64,000 bases of DNA from Cydia pomonella (Eukaryota; Arthropoda; Insecta; Lepidoptera; Tortricidae), in assembly GCF_033807575.1 (NCBI RefSeq), contig NC_084703.1, positions 11,098,001 to 11,162,000 on the forward strand. Direction: 5' to 3'. A program made the position numbers and the translations under genes. This document shows positions 39,576 to 51,654 of this stretch, piece by piece (positions within the stretch are counted from its first letter, which is position 1; the number at the start of each line of letters is the position of its first letter). Under the pieces are notes generated by a model that was given only the letters and a program-made list of their open reading frames with translations, did no database searches and was not told the DNA's origin.

Positions 39576-39714
39576 AAGAATGACACTCCCGCTAGGCCGA
39601 GCCGGTACCGGCCCGGAGCTTCGTTTTCTATGGTAAACACCACGTGATCACCGATCAGCCGTCATAGAAAATGACGTGTCGGATACGTGTGACGTGTCTA
39701 GCGTGAGTCATCCT
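39576..39714. repeat. Hairpin MITE
   Basis: Ends AATGACACTCCCGCTAGGC and GTCTAGCGTGAGTCATCCTT are imperfect inverted repeats; internal TTTTCTATGG and TCATAGAAAA also pair. Confidence 0.55.
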
Positions 39715-39850
39715 TAAAAAGTGTAAGTATGCGAGTGCTCGTTTACAATAGTAATCGGAGCCTGATATAATGCAGGTAGATAAACCTCTGGTTATTAATT
39801 TTTCATTGAAATTACGGACTACAGATGTGTGAAAAGTGGGTTATTTACTA

Positions 39851-39990
39851 GTAACGGCTTCCTGGCCTAGTCGGTAGTCACCCTGCCTACAAAGCAAAAG
39901 GTGACCAGGGTTCGAATTGTGGTAACTCGCTAAGGGCATTAAGACATGATTTACTGAGTTATTTGAACTTAACAGATTAAACATTAAAGG
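39851..39990 (+). mobile_element. tRNA-derived SINE fragment
   Basis: Box A TGGCCTAGTCGGT and box B GGGTTCGAATT lie about 45 bp apart, followed by a non-tRNA tail CTAAGGGCATTAAGACA. The arms do not form a canonical cloverleaf, so a functional tRNA is unlikely. Confidence 0.6.
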
Positions 39991-42339
39991 TACTAAATCC
40001 TGGCGTAATAAAAATAATTGTACCTTAGCGTTTTTTCTTAAAAATGAAATCGATAATTTGAAAAATTATAACGCCTGCAAAATTGTAATAGCAAGCAAAA
40101 TATAAAATGAGTAAAACTTGGAAACCAAAAATAAAATGACTCATATTATAATTGAATATGAAGGTACAAAAAAGGTACAAAAATTTGGCTTTTATAGAAT
40201 TTATCAATAACCACGGGAACATAGCGTAATAAAGTACACCCGCCATTCTGACTGTCAGGATGGCGGGTGACCTGTTTTTTGGTAATAACTTTAAGTACCG
40301 TGAGGTACAATTTTTTTTAAAGGAGGTACTAAATAGTACAAATTAGGTACAAAAATATGGTATTAGGTACACCCGCCATTCTGACTCTCACGAAATTTTG
40401 CATACTTATGTAAATCGAATGACAATGCAATATTACTTATATGATGATGCGGACCTGATCTGATGGAGACAGAAGGTGGCCATGGATATTCTGTGATGAA
40501 ACAACGCAAAATAATTGTGTCTGAGGTTGTTAGAATTGTCTTGATGAGTATTAGTTGCCTGTGGAAAGAAAAGTACATTCAACGATAAAAGCATATACCT
40601 ACCAAATGTGTTTTTTTATTGCAAAAACCTTATTTAATATGTATCACCATTTTTTTTTTCAATGTCAGATATTTTTTATACACAATCAATTACGTACTTG
40701 ACTGACCCCATATTAACTTGCACTCTTGTCATTCGACACCCATGACTCTACTGCCCTACATGTAATGCATTAGGTATGTATGCCACAGGCGACCAGTAAG
40801 CAATTACGTATGTCATTTTCTCTAGTTAGGGTATGGTTGCGTAATGACGATACTTGGTGTATTTATAACAGGTGCTTATCTTGACGCCTGGAGCTATGGG
40901 CTATGGGCCCCATCATCCACGCTGTTAACTGTAATAAACCTTATTGCAGAGATGTAAGGTCCATCAATCGTTAGTTATAAGAGTGTTAATACTTACAACC
41001 ACAGTATGTATGTAATATGTACACTTTTAACATTACCAGTAAGTATATGTTATCAATTTATCACTCAGACAGTAATATAAACCTTAAGGCACCAAAATAG
41101 GCATTATTTTGAAGAAAATTGTACGAAGCAAAATCAATCCATCCAAGATGGCCTACGCTAAGAAGCCAATCGTTTGTGCCTTAGCGAACGAAAATATCGC
41201 TCTATCACTGGTCCATATAGTACGACAGAGAGACATTAGCGTTTCGTTCGCGGCGGCTTGGCTAGGCTCCCAGATCAATAACAAATCGGGTTCTTGTTCA
41301 TTAAAATTGGTTCTTGATCAATAAAAAAGGCGTTAGGTAGGTATGTAGTAATTATTTTTCGGCTCAGTGAACGCAAACCCGAAAGGTGCCAACAGAAACT
41401 CCGCCGACAAAATGCTGTCCGTGATGTCCGTCTCTCTCCGTATGTCTGCGGGCTGTACATACCTACATATTCACAGAGATACTGTAGAGGTTGTATAACA
41501 ATATTTTTGACAAATATTCAATATCAATAATCAATATTCTTGACTTGACTACGTTAAATGTCTGAAGGTTGTCTGGAAGAGATCGCTGTTTTGCGAAAAG
41601 TCCGCCAATTGTTACCTACATATTTATACCTTTTCATACTTGGTGCCATTTTTTTTGTAGTGTTTAATAAATCAATATTATTAATATTCCACAGTACTGG
41701 TTATTTCCTAAAATATTTTATATTTAAATCAATGACATAAAGATTATTTAATTTACTTAATTTTATTGTAATTATAATTGTTATAATAAAATAAAGAAAA
41801 ATTTGTCATAAAGTAAATATAATCAGCAGCGACGGAAAGCGCCGAAATTTTGAAACGTAATTAATACTAGTAGTTCGCCCCGAACAGAGAACTCGTGGTT
41901 CGCTAAAAAGATAAATAGATTGAATTTACTTAGTCGGCAGAGGAACGAAAACAGATTTAAGTCACCATAGAAATTAAAATAAACTGTATCTGTGGTAAGC
42001 CGTAATCTTTCTTATCAAATGTCTAATACCTACCTACATCATGTAAATTTTATTTAGTTTTTATCTTGCTAGTTATTTTAAAATCGTAAATTAAAAAACA
42101 ATACTACCTATATATGTGTAAACCGAGCACAGTTGATACCAAATTCGACCATACTTTCGTGCAAATAAGATGACCGGAATAGCAAGACCCCTCACAAATA
42201 GCTTTTTGGCCTACTAGGGTCTTGTAACCACGTAACTCCTTGATCGAGCCTGCTCATAAATGAATGACTAAAATACAATGCCCTCAAATACGCGTTTACC
42301 TAATTTCATTTAAATTATAACATATTTACTTAAGTTATT
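39991..42339. other. Intergenic with minor repeats
   Basis: ACACCCGCCATTCTGACT occurs twice in direct orientation (about 40227 and 40370). At 41160-41265 there is a hairpin (CGAACGAAAATATCGCTCTA / GACATTAGCGTTTCGTTCG). No gene is seen. Confidence 0.45.
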
Positions 42340-42740
42340 GTCCATCAAAATATCCTCTGATAGTTAATCTTGAAAACATCGAAATGCCGGGATGTGCCCC
42401 TAGCCAGCCGTGTGTTTCAAGTTGAATGTAAGAATTTCGCTTCGTTCGCTCGTTCAATAAGAGCCTCGAATCGCTAGAGGGTACCATTTGGCGTTGAAAC
42501 TCTAGGTCCGTGGGGTCCCAGCGCGCACAAGTTTTTTGCAGAAATCGCGAACTGGTGACCGAGGAGCTGGCGGCTTCCTCGCACAACGTATCAGTATTAC
42601 GATACAACGAGGAAATGCCGCCAGCATCCTTGATACAATGCCTCAATTTTAGATTTAATCTATTCATAGTAATCCTCTGTATATATCCATTATGTATATT
42701 GTTATTGTAAATAAATACTTGAAAAAAAGTAATCATAATA
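42340..42740 (+). mobile_element. 3' end of a retroelement with A-tail
   Basis: A GC-rich segment containing TCTAGGTCCGTGGGGTCCCA leads into an AT-rich tail with AATAAATACTTGAAAAAAA near 42709-42728. The shared motif with 33226-34144 suggests one LINE family. Confidence 0.5.
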
Positions 42741-43080
42741 AATGTGAAGTGTTTGTTACCCTAGAGGCGTCGACCTTTTTTGTTATCCGTTAATTTCAAG
42801 GGTACATCCCTGAGCTTAAATTAAGTAACTTTCTCAAAGACACTGGTATTCTAATGAACTCCATTTCGGAGATAATCAATAATATTTTTTCCTTATAAGG
42901 CCCTTACGAGCGTGTACTAGCCTTAGGGCCTGTTTATATATTACTTTGTGTTTAGTACTCGTACCAGTTCATACATTTGTTACTAAACGTAAGTACTATC
43001 TCGAACGATTGATGTTCGAAATGACATTGATATGTCACAGTTTTCAATTGTTTGGTTGAGTTTAAATGTAATGCCCATGG

Positions 43081-43273
43081 TACAGTCGACAGTATCTGAT
43101 ATTCCGGACAACTTTTCCAAATAAAGATACATTTCTAAAATTCGCGCTCAAAAGTATATTGTTTACAGTCTTAGTTGTTCTATATTAAAGACATCACTTT
43201 TTGTTAAGCTGTTACAGAATGGTAGATACTTATGAAACGTTATTTGATCCGCTACTTTTGATGCTGACTGTAC
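43081..43273. repeat. MITE family B, copy 2
   Basis: Starts TACAGTCGACAGTATCTGAT and ends GATGCTGACTGTAC. It is collinear with 6048-6222. Confidence 0.72.
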
Positions 43274-45290
43274 TACAACGCTATATGCAACATGTAATTA
43301 ATTTTTATAAAAATAAAAACAATAAAAAAGTTTTTTTTTTTAATTAACTATACCATTTAGTTTCCTTCAAAGTACTTACTGATACCCCGAAGTTAACGAA
43401 ATTCAATAAAAACAAGGTTTATATTAATTATAAAAACATAACATTAGGCTATTAGGGTTTATTTACGGTGATTTGAAAAGGTTTGTGAGTTAGAATAGCA
43501 GCAATTAATAAATATTCACGTGTCGTTGCCGGCCTGAAGTATCTGTCTAGAATCCGAATGTCATTTTAAGATCTCACGGACTGTAGTTAGAAGAAAAACA
43601 TATGTAGGTGAGCTCTGTCGTGTAAACTTATCTATACGTATTAGCATTAATTTGTTTTGTCGATTTCTAAAATACTAGTCATTCTGACTTTTTATAGCGC
43701 ACTTGTATGTTTGAGGAATTCACTAAGTCCTTCGGCCGTATTCATACTTATAACATATCACAGCGATATTCTTCAAACAAAAATTTCACTTTTCACACTG
43801 ACAGATCGGAATCGTATCACTGTGATATCTTATAAGCAGTGTTCGAATACGACCGCTAGTTGAAGCGGTGGCTCGGTGGCAGAAGCAGGAGATGCGAGCT
43901 TATACAGACGAAACACTGAAAGACCGCATTATAGTAACGCTCGCATCTGTGACAAACTTCATAAGTGCGTGCTTGTGCTCGCGATCGAAATAGAATAGCT
44001 AATCTTCTAATAGTAAAGTTATATCGCTTTATTTATTGATTTTGTACACGAGTGACTGTATTGTAGTCATGTTCGTTGTTAGTAAAACCAATGGAATATG
44101 CCACACTCATAAACTGATTAGGTAGGTAACCCTAACAATAGATGTGTGCAGCATTGTTAGCGAAGCGCTTCGTGTCTATTTGTTTTTCATTGACCGTTAG
44201 CGTTCTAACAAATTGTCAGTAGCAAAGAGCATATAATCACTACGTGTCAGTAGGAGCAAAAAGTTTTCAGTTACTATTGTCGATGTTTCTAGCTCCGATA
44301 TACTTTTAATGGATACCAATTGCGACTGGGAAACTGGAATAAACTAATGGCATTCGTCTTTTATGATCTTCATTATGTATAAAAAGTAGGGGACCAAAGA
44401 GAGAACATTTTTTTTTCTTTTTCGGTCATAGTTCTGTTGTCTCAGAAGCTTGACGAAATCTGTATCATCTGGTAGCAAATTTCATTACCATTTACCACTC
44501 ATAACAGAATTACCATAGTGTACTATTCAAAAACTTATCTCTTTTTCCATCCAGAGGCCGTGAGTTCAAGTATAACCCAAGACAGTAATTTTTCCACTTT
44601 TAAATTTATCCTAAAAGCTTATGTAATAGCATCGTTCGCAGACGTTTCTGCTTCTGCTTGTTAAAAATTAACTTTTCTTTTGTAATTCATTCATCAATCC
44701 AGTTTGTTTCAACTATCATGATACCGAGGTTACTTGAAACAGGTGTACCTTAAGGTAGGTTGACACGTCCATAATATACCTATGAATGCAAACCAGTGTC
44801 AGTAAAACCTTTTTACCGGTAACCGCAGCTCAAGGAGCCTGGTTTAAACGTGGCTGGACTACGTTATAGGGTCTTTCTTGAACATTAAATTTTCACTCAA
44901 TCTATCGCTTGGTTGGAGCATCTTTGGCCTCAACATGGTATAGGGTTTATGTCGTAAATTCGGCATGTCCCCACATACCTACCTGCTTTTACTTTTTTTA
45001 TATCCTACCTCTTTTGTTTCAATATTTAATGTTTCCAATTTCAGATTTTTATTTATTTAAATGAAATACAAATAACATTATTTTTATAATATTTAAATAG
45101 TTTTCATGAACAAGTCTAGGGCAATATGTTTTAATCAAAATGTAGATATCGATAAAAGTTATTTCTAAAGGCATCCATACAGCTATGTCTTATTCATTGT
45201 GTAGGTTTCTTTTTGCTTGAATACGGCACATAAGTACAATAGTCACGATCTAGTTTAGTAACAAGGATCTTACTATTAGAGACCTAGAGG
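43274..45290. other. Intergenic: MITE and SINE fragment
   Basis: 43723-43860 is a hairpin (TTCGGCCGTATTCATACTTA / GTTCGAATACGACCGCTAG, with ATATCACAG and CTGTGATAT). At about 44550-44600, CCAGAGGCCGTGAGTTCAAG with ACCCAAGACAG resembles the 3' half of a tRNA-derived SINE. No gene is seen. Confidence 0.5.
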
Positions 45291-45299
45291 TACCTACAG

Positions 45300-45516
45300 T
45301 GTTGGTAGTGTTTTTCCGGAGCGTTTCCTCTGCTTCCTGCGGGCGAGCAGCTCGCGCCGCCGGCGGGGTGCCCGGCGAAAGTGATTGCCAAAGCGCGCCC
45401 CACCGGCCGCCTCATGGGGTAGGCTCGATCGTATATATACCGATTCTCAAGGTAAACCAATAGAGTAAAAACAGTTCCGGCGCCTTAGCTAGAGGAACGG
45501 CCATCCCCGCCCCATC
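45300..45516 (+). promoter_or_regulatory. TATA promoter and 5'UTR of the Trp/Lys octad-repeat gene
   Basis: A GC-rich proximal region (45315-45415) is followed by TATATATA at 45432-45439, an ACAGTT initiator-like site near 45473, and a leader reaching the ATG at 45517. The start site is an estimate. Confidence 0.65.
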
Positions 45517-48500
45517 ATGCGAGGGATCTGGAGCCAAGTGGTCAGTGCTAGTTTAACCTATATCAGGATATCTAATTTATTAATTTGTTTTTCTTCCGGT
45601 GCATACTGGTGATATCACATCTCAATATATAGTGAACTACCAAAAGACTTGTTACTTTTGGTAAGTTCTTGCGGTGATTAGTTCTAGAAGTGAAATAATT
45701 GTTATAATTGGGTACTTAACTCTGAAGTACCCAAAAAGGGGCAAATAGTAAAACGTAATATACCTATCTATTTCAGATAATGTTCGGAATAAGTAGTTCT
45801 ACAGAAAATATCGAGTAAAATTTTAAAGAAGGGACCTACATAAAATAAGTATTTATTGGCTTTGGTGTTTTAATATCGAAATACGTATTTCAATACTTTG
45901 TGTTTATACAGTGAATACTTGTTTCTCGGTATACAAACGATAATGTAGGCAGACTATAAAGTAATTATTTAATTTTGCAATATTTTTCGTACCTACATAC
46001 GGACAAATGGGGCTCTTTGAGACCCCACGGCCTATTTTTTCAAAATCCGTATACTCTTATCCTCACTTAAAATACAAACAACCGTTTAATACCGTTGGAA
46101 ATTATCTAGTAGTCTGGTGTCGTTGTATAGAAGCACTCAAAGATTTTAAAATATTCAACATTCATGGGTCCCCAACACCTTAAATGCCAAAAATCAATTA
46201 TTCATTTTGCATTGTTATTTCCATAAATGCTCTGCTTACATAGTTATTTATCATTTACCTACTTGTTAATACAATCAAATATTTACTTTCAATTAGTTTT
46301 AATTATAGGTCAAGTTTCATGTTACGCGGTTAACTAAACCGGGATACAGACTACACAAAAATCATCTTGAAGCTTTGATAATAGGTACCTACATTTTACG
46401 GCATCGGCAATAGTAAAACTACATTTTAAAGCGTAATTAATTTATTAGTTTTTTTTTTTGCATTCCTGATGATCTCTCAATTAGCTTATAATAATGAACT
46501 ACTGTACCTAGGCTTAACATATCCTTTGTAATATCAGTAACAAATATTTTAACATGTAACCTACATATTATCTAAATTAAACTCTACAGCTAAATGCACC
46601 TAGTTCAAATATTTGTTGAGTGTTAAAAAACTGCACTATTTAAATACGAGTTCACGAATCATACCTGCACCATGTTACTTAGGAATATGTAAACGGTTCC
46701 CGGAACTTTAGTCCCTTTTAGTAGCTATATCGTGATCAATAATATTCTTATAGAAGGTATCAAACACAATGATCCCGATAGTTGTCTAAGAAACTTACAA
46801 TAGTTCGTTTTTTATAGGCACATAAATATGAAGTTTCATCCGACTATTGTTTATAGATGGCTATAGGGATATAGATCTAAAAGATATCAGCACCACGCGT
46901 CTTGGAAGTCTGTCCCTATGTTTGGACAGTGAGCCACTCACCTACCAATGTTCCGATAATCATACCGATTGCGTGCATTGCATAACGAGAAACGATATCG
47001 TATTATTCTTCCGCTGATTATTGGTGGGTCACGAACCACGACCTCGTTTCACTGAACATTTAAACATAATAACATGCATTTAGTTAATTCACTCTCACGT
47101 GCTTATTAAGTAGGTTCTCTAAGTAGTTTTATGTTTCACGTTGCTTACTGAAATTCGTAACAAATGTTGGAAGCTCCGCGTTAATTCCGGAAAGCGGTGG
47201 TTTGTTATTTGACTTTAGAGGACAGGCTAACTTATGTTTATGGTGATATTAAAACTTTCTAAAGGCACATGCAAATTACGTTTTCGTAATGTGTCGTTCC
47301 TATTGAGGGCGTGTGATCCTTATTAAGGAAGCAATAAAATGTGCGTGGGCTCTCGGCGCAGGACGCGGGCGGCGGGCGCCCGCTGTCGTCGGTCACCGCT
47401 GTTGCGCAACTCTTGCATAATGCGATCGTGAGCCATGTTATTAGCCCCGAGCCCGAGTGCGAACTGCGTTAATGAAACGGGTGGACCACGGGTGGACTTT
47501 CACTGGGATGTTAACTGAATCACCTAGAGAAGCTGATTTTGACCTTTTGGGTTATGCGAAGGTCATCATTATTTTTTCTAAATATTACCTACTTACATAT
47601 TTATTTGCATATTAGATAGTTCAGTGGCTACAAAGCAATTAAGTAGATGAAATAAGAACTTCATAGAATACCCTAGTATGTTATACTATTACTTTAAATA
47701 CCGGCACAGTCAGCGTCAATAGTGACGGCTAAAGTGGCCAAATACATATATACTTAAGACTTTGATACCATGTTTTTAAATAATTATTATGGATATGCTC
47801 CAACTTATTTTGCCACTTTGGCCGTCACTACATGTTATATGATAGAAAAGTGTCAGACAGTAGTTTCTAGACCCATATAAGTAAACTGCGTAGGTAGTCG
47901 TGCTAGCATACTTTACGAGAAAGTACTGCTTTAAGTTATTTCTTGAACACATTTATTTAGTAGGCACTTCCTATTACCGGCTCCAGTTTGCCAGACCACT
48001 CGATTGAACTATAAAACGGGTCTCACGTTCTGCACTTTCCTCTTACATCTGATTCAAATGGCTTACATAATAATTATCTTAGGATGTAAACCGTGTATTA
48101 CGTACGAGTGAAAATATGAGCTATTTGTTGTTACCAAGTGGTTTGAACAACTCTGAGAGTCATTTAATTCAATAAATTATGTAATCGCGCTATCAACGAT
48201 TGAGTTTGGAACAGTCGGCCGAAGATGGTCGCGCTTTTGTAGGGCCATCACTTTTAAACAAATAACTTAATATTACTTATACAAGCGATTAAAGTGTATC
48301 CATCATATTCATATCTGTACCTACTTACAGATTAGCCGCGTTATATTTTTATGGTGGCCATCATAAAAAATACATACTTGTTTACGTTTTCGAGTTAAAA
48401 GCTACGCGACATTATAAAACTCTATCATTGCTCTGCGAAGAAATTTTGAATAATTTTGCTGTCTTAATTAATAATTAATGGACACATCCTTAATGTTGTT

Positions 48501-49774
48501 GTAATTTGTTTCAGATTACCTTAGCGGTAATTCTGCAAGTCGCTCTAGTAACGGGAAAGGCGTTAATACAACAAAATCAACAAGCACAGCAGCAGTTGGA
48601 GCCGAAAGATCAAAATTTACAGGCAGCACAGAAACGAATCGGGTACGACTACCCCGCGCCTCCTAGCGATCTTGTGAATCCATTCCAAGACCACGGGCAT
48701 CTAGGCCACGATGTAATCGAGCACGTCCACCACGACGATCACGACGACCATGAGCACCACGATCACCACGAGCACCACGAGCACCACGATATTCATGACA
48801 TCCATGACCACCACGAAGAGCACCACGTTGAAGAACACCACGAAGAACATCACGACCATCATGACCATCACGATCCAGGATATTGGAAAAAAAAACTAAT
48901 CTGGAAGCCAGGATGGAAGAAAATATGGAAACCGGCAAAGAAACAAATATGGAAACCTTCATGGAAGAAGATTTGGAAACCCATTTGGGTACCGACTAAA
49001 ATTCCGGTATGGAAAGAAATCAAAGTACCTGACTGGAAAAAAATCTACAAACCTGAGTGGAAGCCCATAAAGGTGCCCGCGTGGAAGGAAGTGAAAGTTC
49101 CGGATTGGAAAAAAATTACCGTTCCTGTATATAAAGACATAGTCGTGGCAGGGTGGAAGGAAATACAATTACCCGCATGGAAGAAGATTTGGGTACCGGA
49201 ATGGGTAAAAGTTGGTGTTCCTGGAGAGAAATACCTAGGCAAGGATCACGATGGATGGGAATATACGTCGCATGATTTGTGGAAAAAGAAACTAGTTTGG
49301 AAACCAGTATGGAAAAAGTACTGGAAGCCGGGTAAGAAGCAGATTTGGATTCCGGACAAGAAATTAGTATGGAAAGATGAGTGGAAGCAAATCTGGAAGA
49401 CAGAAAAGAAACAAATTTGGATCGATGATAAGAAATTAGTTTGGAAAGAAGCCTGGCAACAGATATGGAAGCCATCTAAGAAACTCATATGGGTACCTGA
49501 CAAGAAATTGGAGTGGAAGGAAGCTTGGAAACAGATATGGATTCCGGACTGGAAGCAAATATGGGTTCCGGGAGTCAAGAAGATCTGGAAGCCAGTGTGG
49601 ATATCCGAGTGGTTCCCATCTCCAGACCACCACGAGCACCACCACGAATCCCACGGGTGGGACAGGAGCGACAACAACACCGCCGCCAGTCAGAAATCGG
49701 TGGCCGTTCAGCCGGCGCCGCAGCAGCCCGCGCCCAAACCACCGCAACAGTCTACGTGGCAGTTTCCCAAATAA
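45517..49774 (+). CDS. Secreted His-rich protein with Trp/Lys octapeptide repeats (427 aa)
   Basis: I infer two coding exons: 45517-45540 (MRGIWSQV, donor GTCAGT) and 48515-49774 (acceptor TTTGTTTCAG), joined in phase 0. Exon 2 has no ATG of its own in a sensible place, and the joined N-terminus forms a signal peptide of about 24 residues ending GKA. A Gln-rich stretch follows, then a His/Asp/Glu tract (about 66-128), then two repeat blocks with the pattern [KIV]-P-x-[WK]-K-x-[IL]-W. In block 1 (about 132-238) Trp falls at 138, 146, 154, 162, then 166, 174 ... 238 (Tyr at 214). In block 2 (264-374) Trp is at every eighth residue from 270 to 374. Tryptophan is 39 of 243 residues over 132-374. 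The C-terminus has a second His patch and Gln/Pro-rich sequence. No enzyme domain is seen. A structural, cuticular or metal-binding secreted material is possible; I do not recognise the family. Poly(A) signal near 49904. The donor is the weakest part of the model. Confidence 0.82.
45541..48514 (+). other. Inferred 2.97-kb intron of the octad-repeat gene
   Basis: Mostly AT-rich. It contains a CpG-rich patch at 47345-47470 and a hairpin repeat at 47705-47835 (CAATAGTGACGGC...AAGTGGCC / TGCCACTTTGGCCGTCACTA). No other coding exon is recognised. Confidence 0.55.
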
Positions 49775-50671
49775 TCTAATATTAAGTACCCATTGAGATT
49801 GTTAATTGTTGTACATATAGAACAGAAACGTGAGAGTCTGTATGTCGTGTATCGGTCTTCTTGTGATCAGGAAGGCGTGTCTTGTTTTCTTACTCAAGAC
49901 TGTAATAAATATTGGGGCGAGACTACTCCAGAGTAACAGGAAAACGCACCGCACTGCACTTATAGGTAAATTATTTTGATTTATTGACACTGTTAGTATA
50001 TATATACCTTCTTATATTAACATATAAGTGCAAAGCGAAAATGTGGTGCGATGCGATTGTTAGTATTTTGCAGGACGACTTACTCTATGTAAGATGTTGG
50101 TCGTTACTGAGGAAAGCTTTAACTCGTCATTAAACAGTCATTGTAAGTAATACTCGTAAGTTACCATATCAATAAGTCTGAGTAGTGTGCATAAGGTGCT
50201 GTAATTGTAATTATTTAGGCTTTTCTAGTTCACGTCTGGGACTAGATATAGGCTTACCTGCCCACTGATGCATGTGTTTTGTTGTTTCGTATTGTTAAGT
50301 TTTATTTTATAATTAGATACTTTGTTTAAAATATAGCGAAACCAATGATTTACAACAATTGTTTCTGTTTTTTTTTAAAGTTTTTTGTGGATTGCTGCGG
50401 CAGATTTTTTGGAATTCGTGCAAAATTTATTTCTTACTAAGTTCGTCCTGATAAAGAAAATAATGCATTAAATAATTTTTAGGAATACGTTTTAATATAA
50501 CTTGAAGTTAATTACTGCATTATACTGTTTGACACTTGTTATGCCGACCAATAGGTACCTACATATATGATTAAAAATAGAACAACAAAAAGCAGACTAA
50601 TAATTTGAATTTAATGACTTAAAACCCAATGGCATGTCTATAAAGTATAAAAAGAGGTATAATAGCAAAGT
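49775..50671. other. Intergenic between two converging genes
   Basis: 3'UTR of the octad-repeat gene with AATAAA near 49904. On the - strand it should hold the insulin-like gene's 3'UTR with ATTAAA at 50615-50610. No other gene is seen. Confidence 0.5.
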
Positions 50672-51593
50672 TTAGCAATGGTTGAGCAGTTCGGTGACGT
50701 GACAGGGCTTCGAGCAGCAGGCCTCGATGAGGTTCGACGTGAGCAGCGTCCCAGTGGCTCGCCGCGCCCGAAATGTGAAGCGTTCTGGTATCTTTGGCAA
50801 GAACTTTGGATCTGCAAATATAGTTAAATCAAATAAACGCACAGTGCACAATGTGGAAATAAAACTTTGTTGTGGCAGGTCAAGTTAGAGAACTAATGCT
50901 GAAAGACTCGGCTAAGTTAGGTTAGGTCATGGTCAATCGGATGAGGGTAATTGAAAGTATTATTCTGAAGGGAAGCCAGCTCAAACATCAAAGCCAAAAT
51001 AATTAGATAAGTAATATTGTTTCATGATATCTAAATTAAGAACCAAGGGTGCCTATGTAGTGCGTAAGGTTTACGTTATTAACTACGAACTGAATAATCT
51101 TAGAATGAATTCCTAATTAAACAGTTTAAAAAGTTGTGACATTGAACAATTTATTTGGTACGAGCAACGAGAAAAGGAAATCTCTCTCTGTACAAAGTGA
51201 CCACCACGAAGATTTGCTTAAAAAGTGACCTAAATTCATTGCTAATTTGTACGGCACGTACCTATGTAGGCATTCTATACCGTTCAGGTATGCACCCTGA
51301 GTGCGAAATACATAGCTGCTTCAGATTGCGAATCTTATACAAAGCTCGCATAGAACAGAGGATGCAATCTATGGCCCATTTTGATGTGAACTCATATTTA
51401 GATTCAGTGCCCCAATTGACATACCTAACGGTAACGATGAAACATTGGAGTCGACTGCTTCGGCAGGGAAGGGATCTATGCCGTAGCAGTACATTGAATG
51501 TGCCTTGACCAGCTCTCTGCCGCAAAGGATGGTCTGCTCCGCAGAAGCCTGCGAGGCAGCCGCCCCCAGCAGCAGTAACACCACTACCCACAT
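50672..51593 (-). CDS. ILP: Insulin-like peptide precursor (102 aa)
   Basis: Coding exons on the - strand are 51593-51425 and 50811-50672, with donor GTATGT, acceptor TTTGCAG and a 613-bp phase-1 intron. A strong acceptor (CTGTTTCCAG) sits immediately before the ATG, implying an upstream noncoding exon. The precursor has a signal peptide of about 18 residues ending ASA. The B chain is ILCGRELVKAHSMYCYG, with the insulin C-G and exact C-x11-C spacing. A linker and RARR convertase site follow, then an A chain ending IEACCSKPCHVTELLNHC, with the exact CC-x3-C-x8-C pattern. All six insulin cysteines are present. The CGR-x-L and ACCSKPC contexts resemble lepidopteran bombyxin/ILPs. A secreted ligand for the insulin receptor pathway is expected; the specific role (growth, metabolism) is not visible. 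No dibasic site separates B chain from linker. Confidence 0.92.
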
Positions 51594-51654
51594 CTGGAAA
51601 CAGTACAGTAAAGTATCAATATTAACCATCGCAGATTGCACTCGCCCTGGGGCC

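Noticed and set aside
39851..39935. Functional tRNA gene
   Set aside because: The boxes are recognisable but arms do not pair as a cloverleaf and a SINE-like tail follows.
49246..49747. Open frames antisense to the octad-repeat gene
   Set aside because: Repetitive codons keep other frames open; they lack a signal peptide or known domain and mirror the repeat.
48506..49774. Octad-repeat protein starting at 48506
   Set aside because: Position 48506 is a TTG inside a polypyrimidine tract directly before a good TTTCAG acceptor. The start is better placed in an upstream exon that completes a signal peptide.
51155..51508. 117-aa + strand protein
   Set aside because: It overlaps the insulin-like coding exon antisense and has no features of its own.
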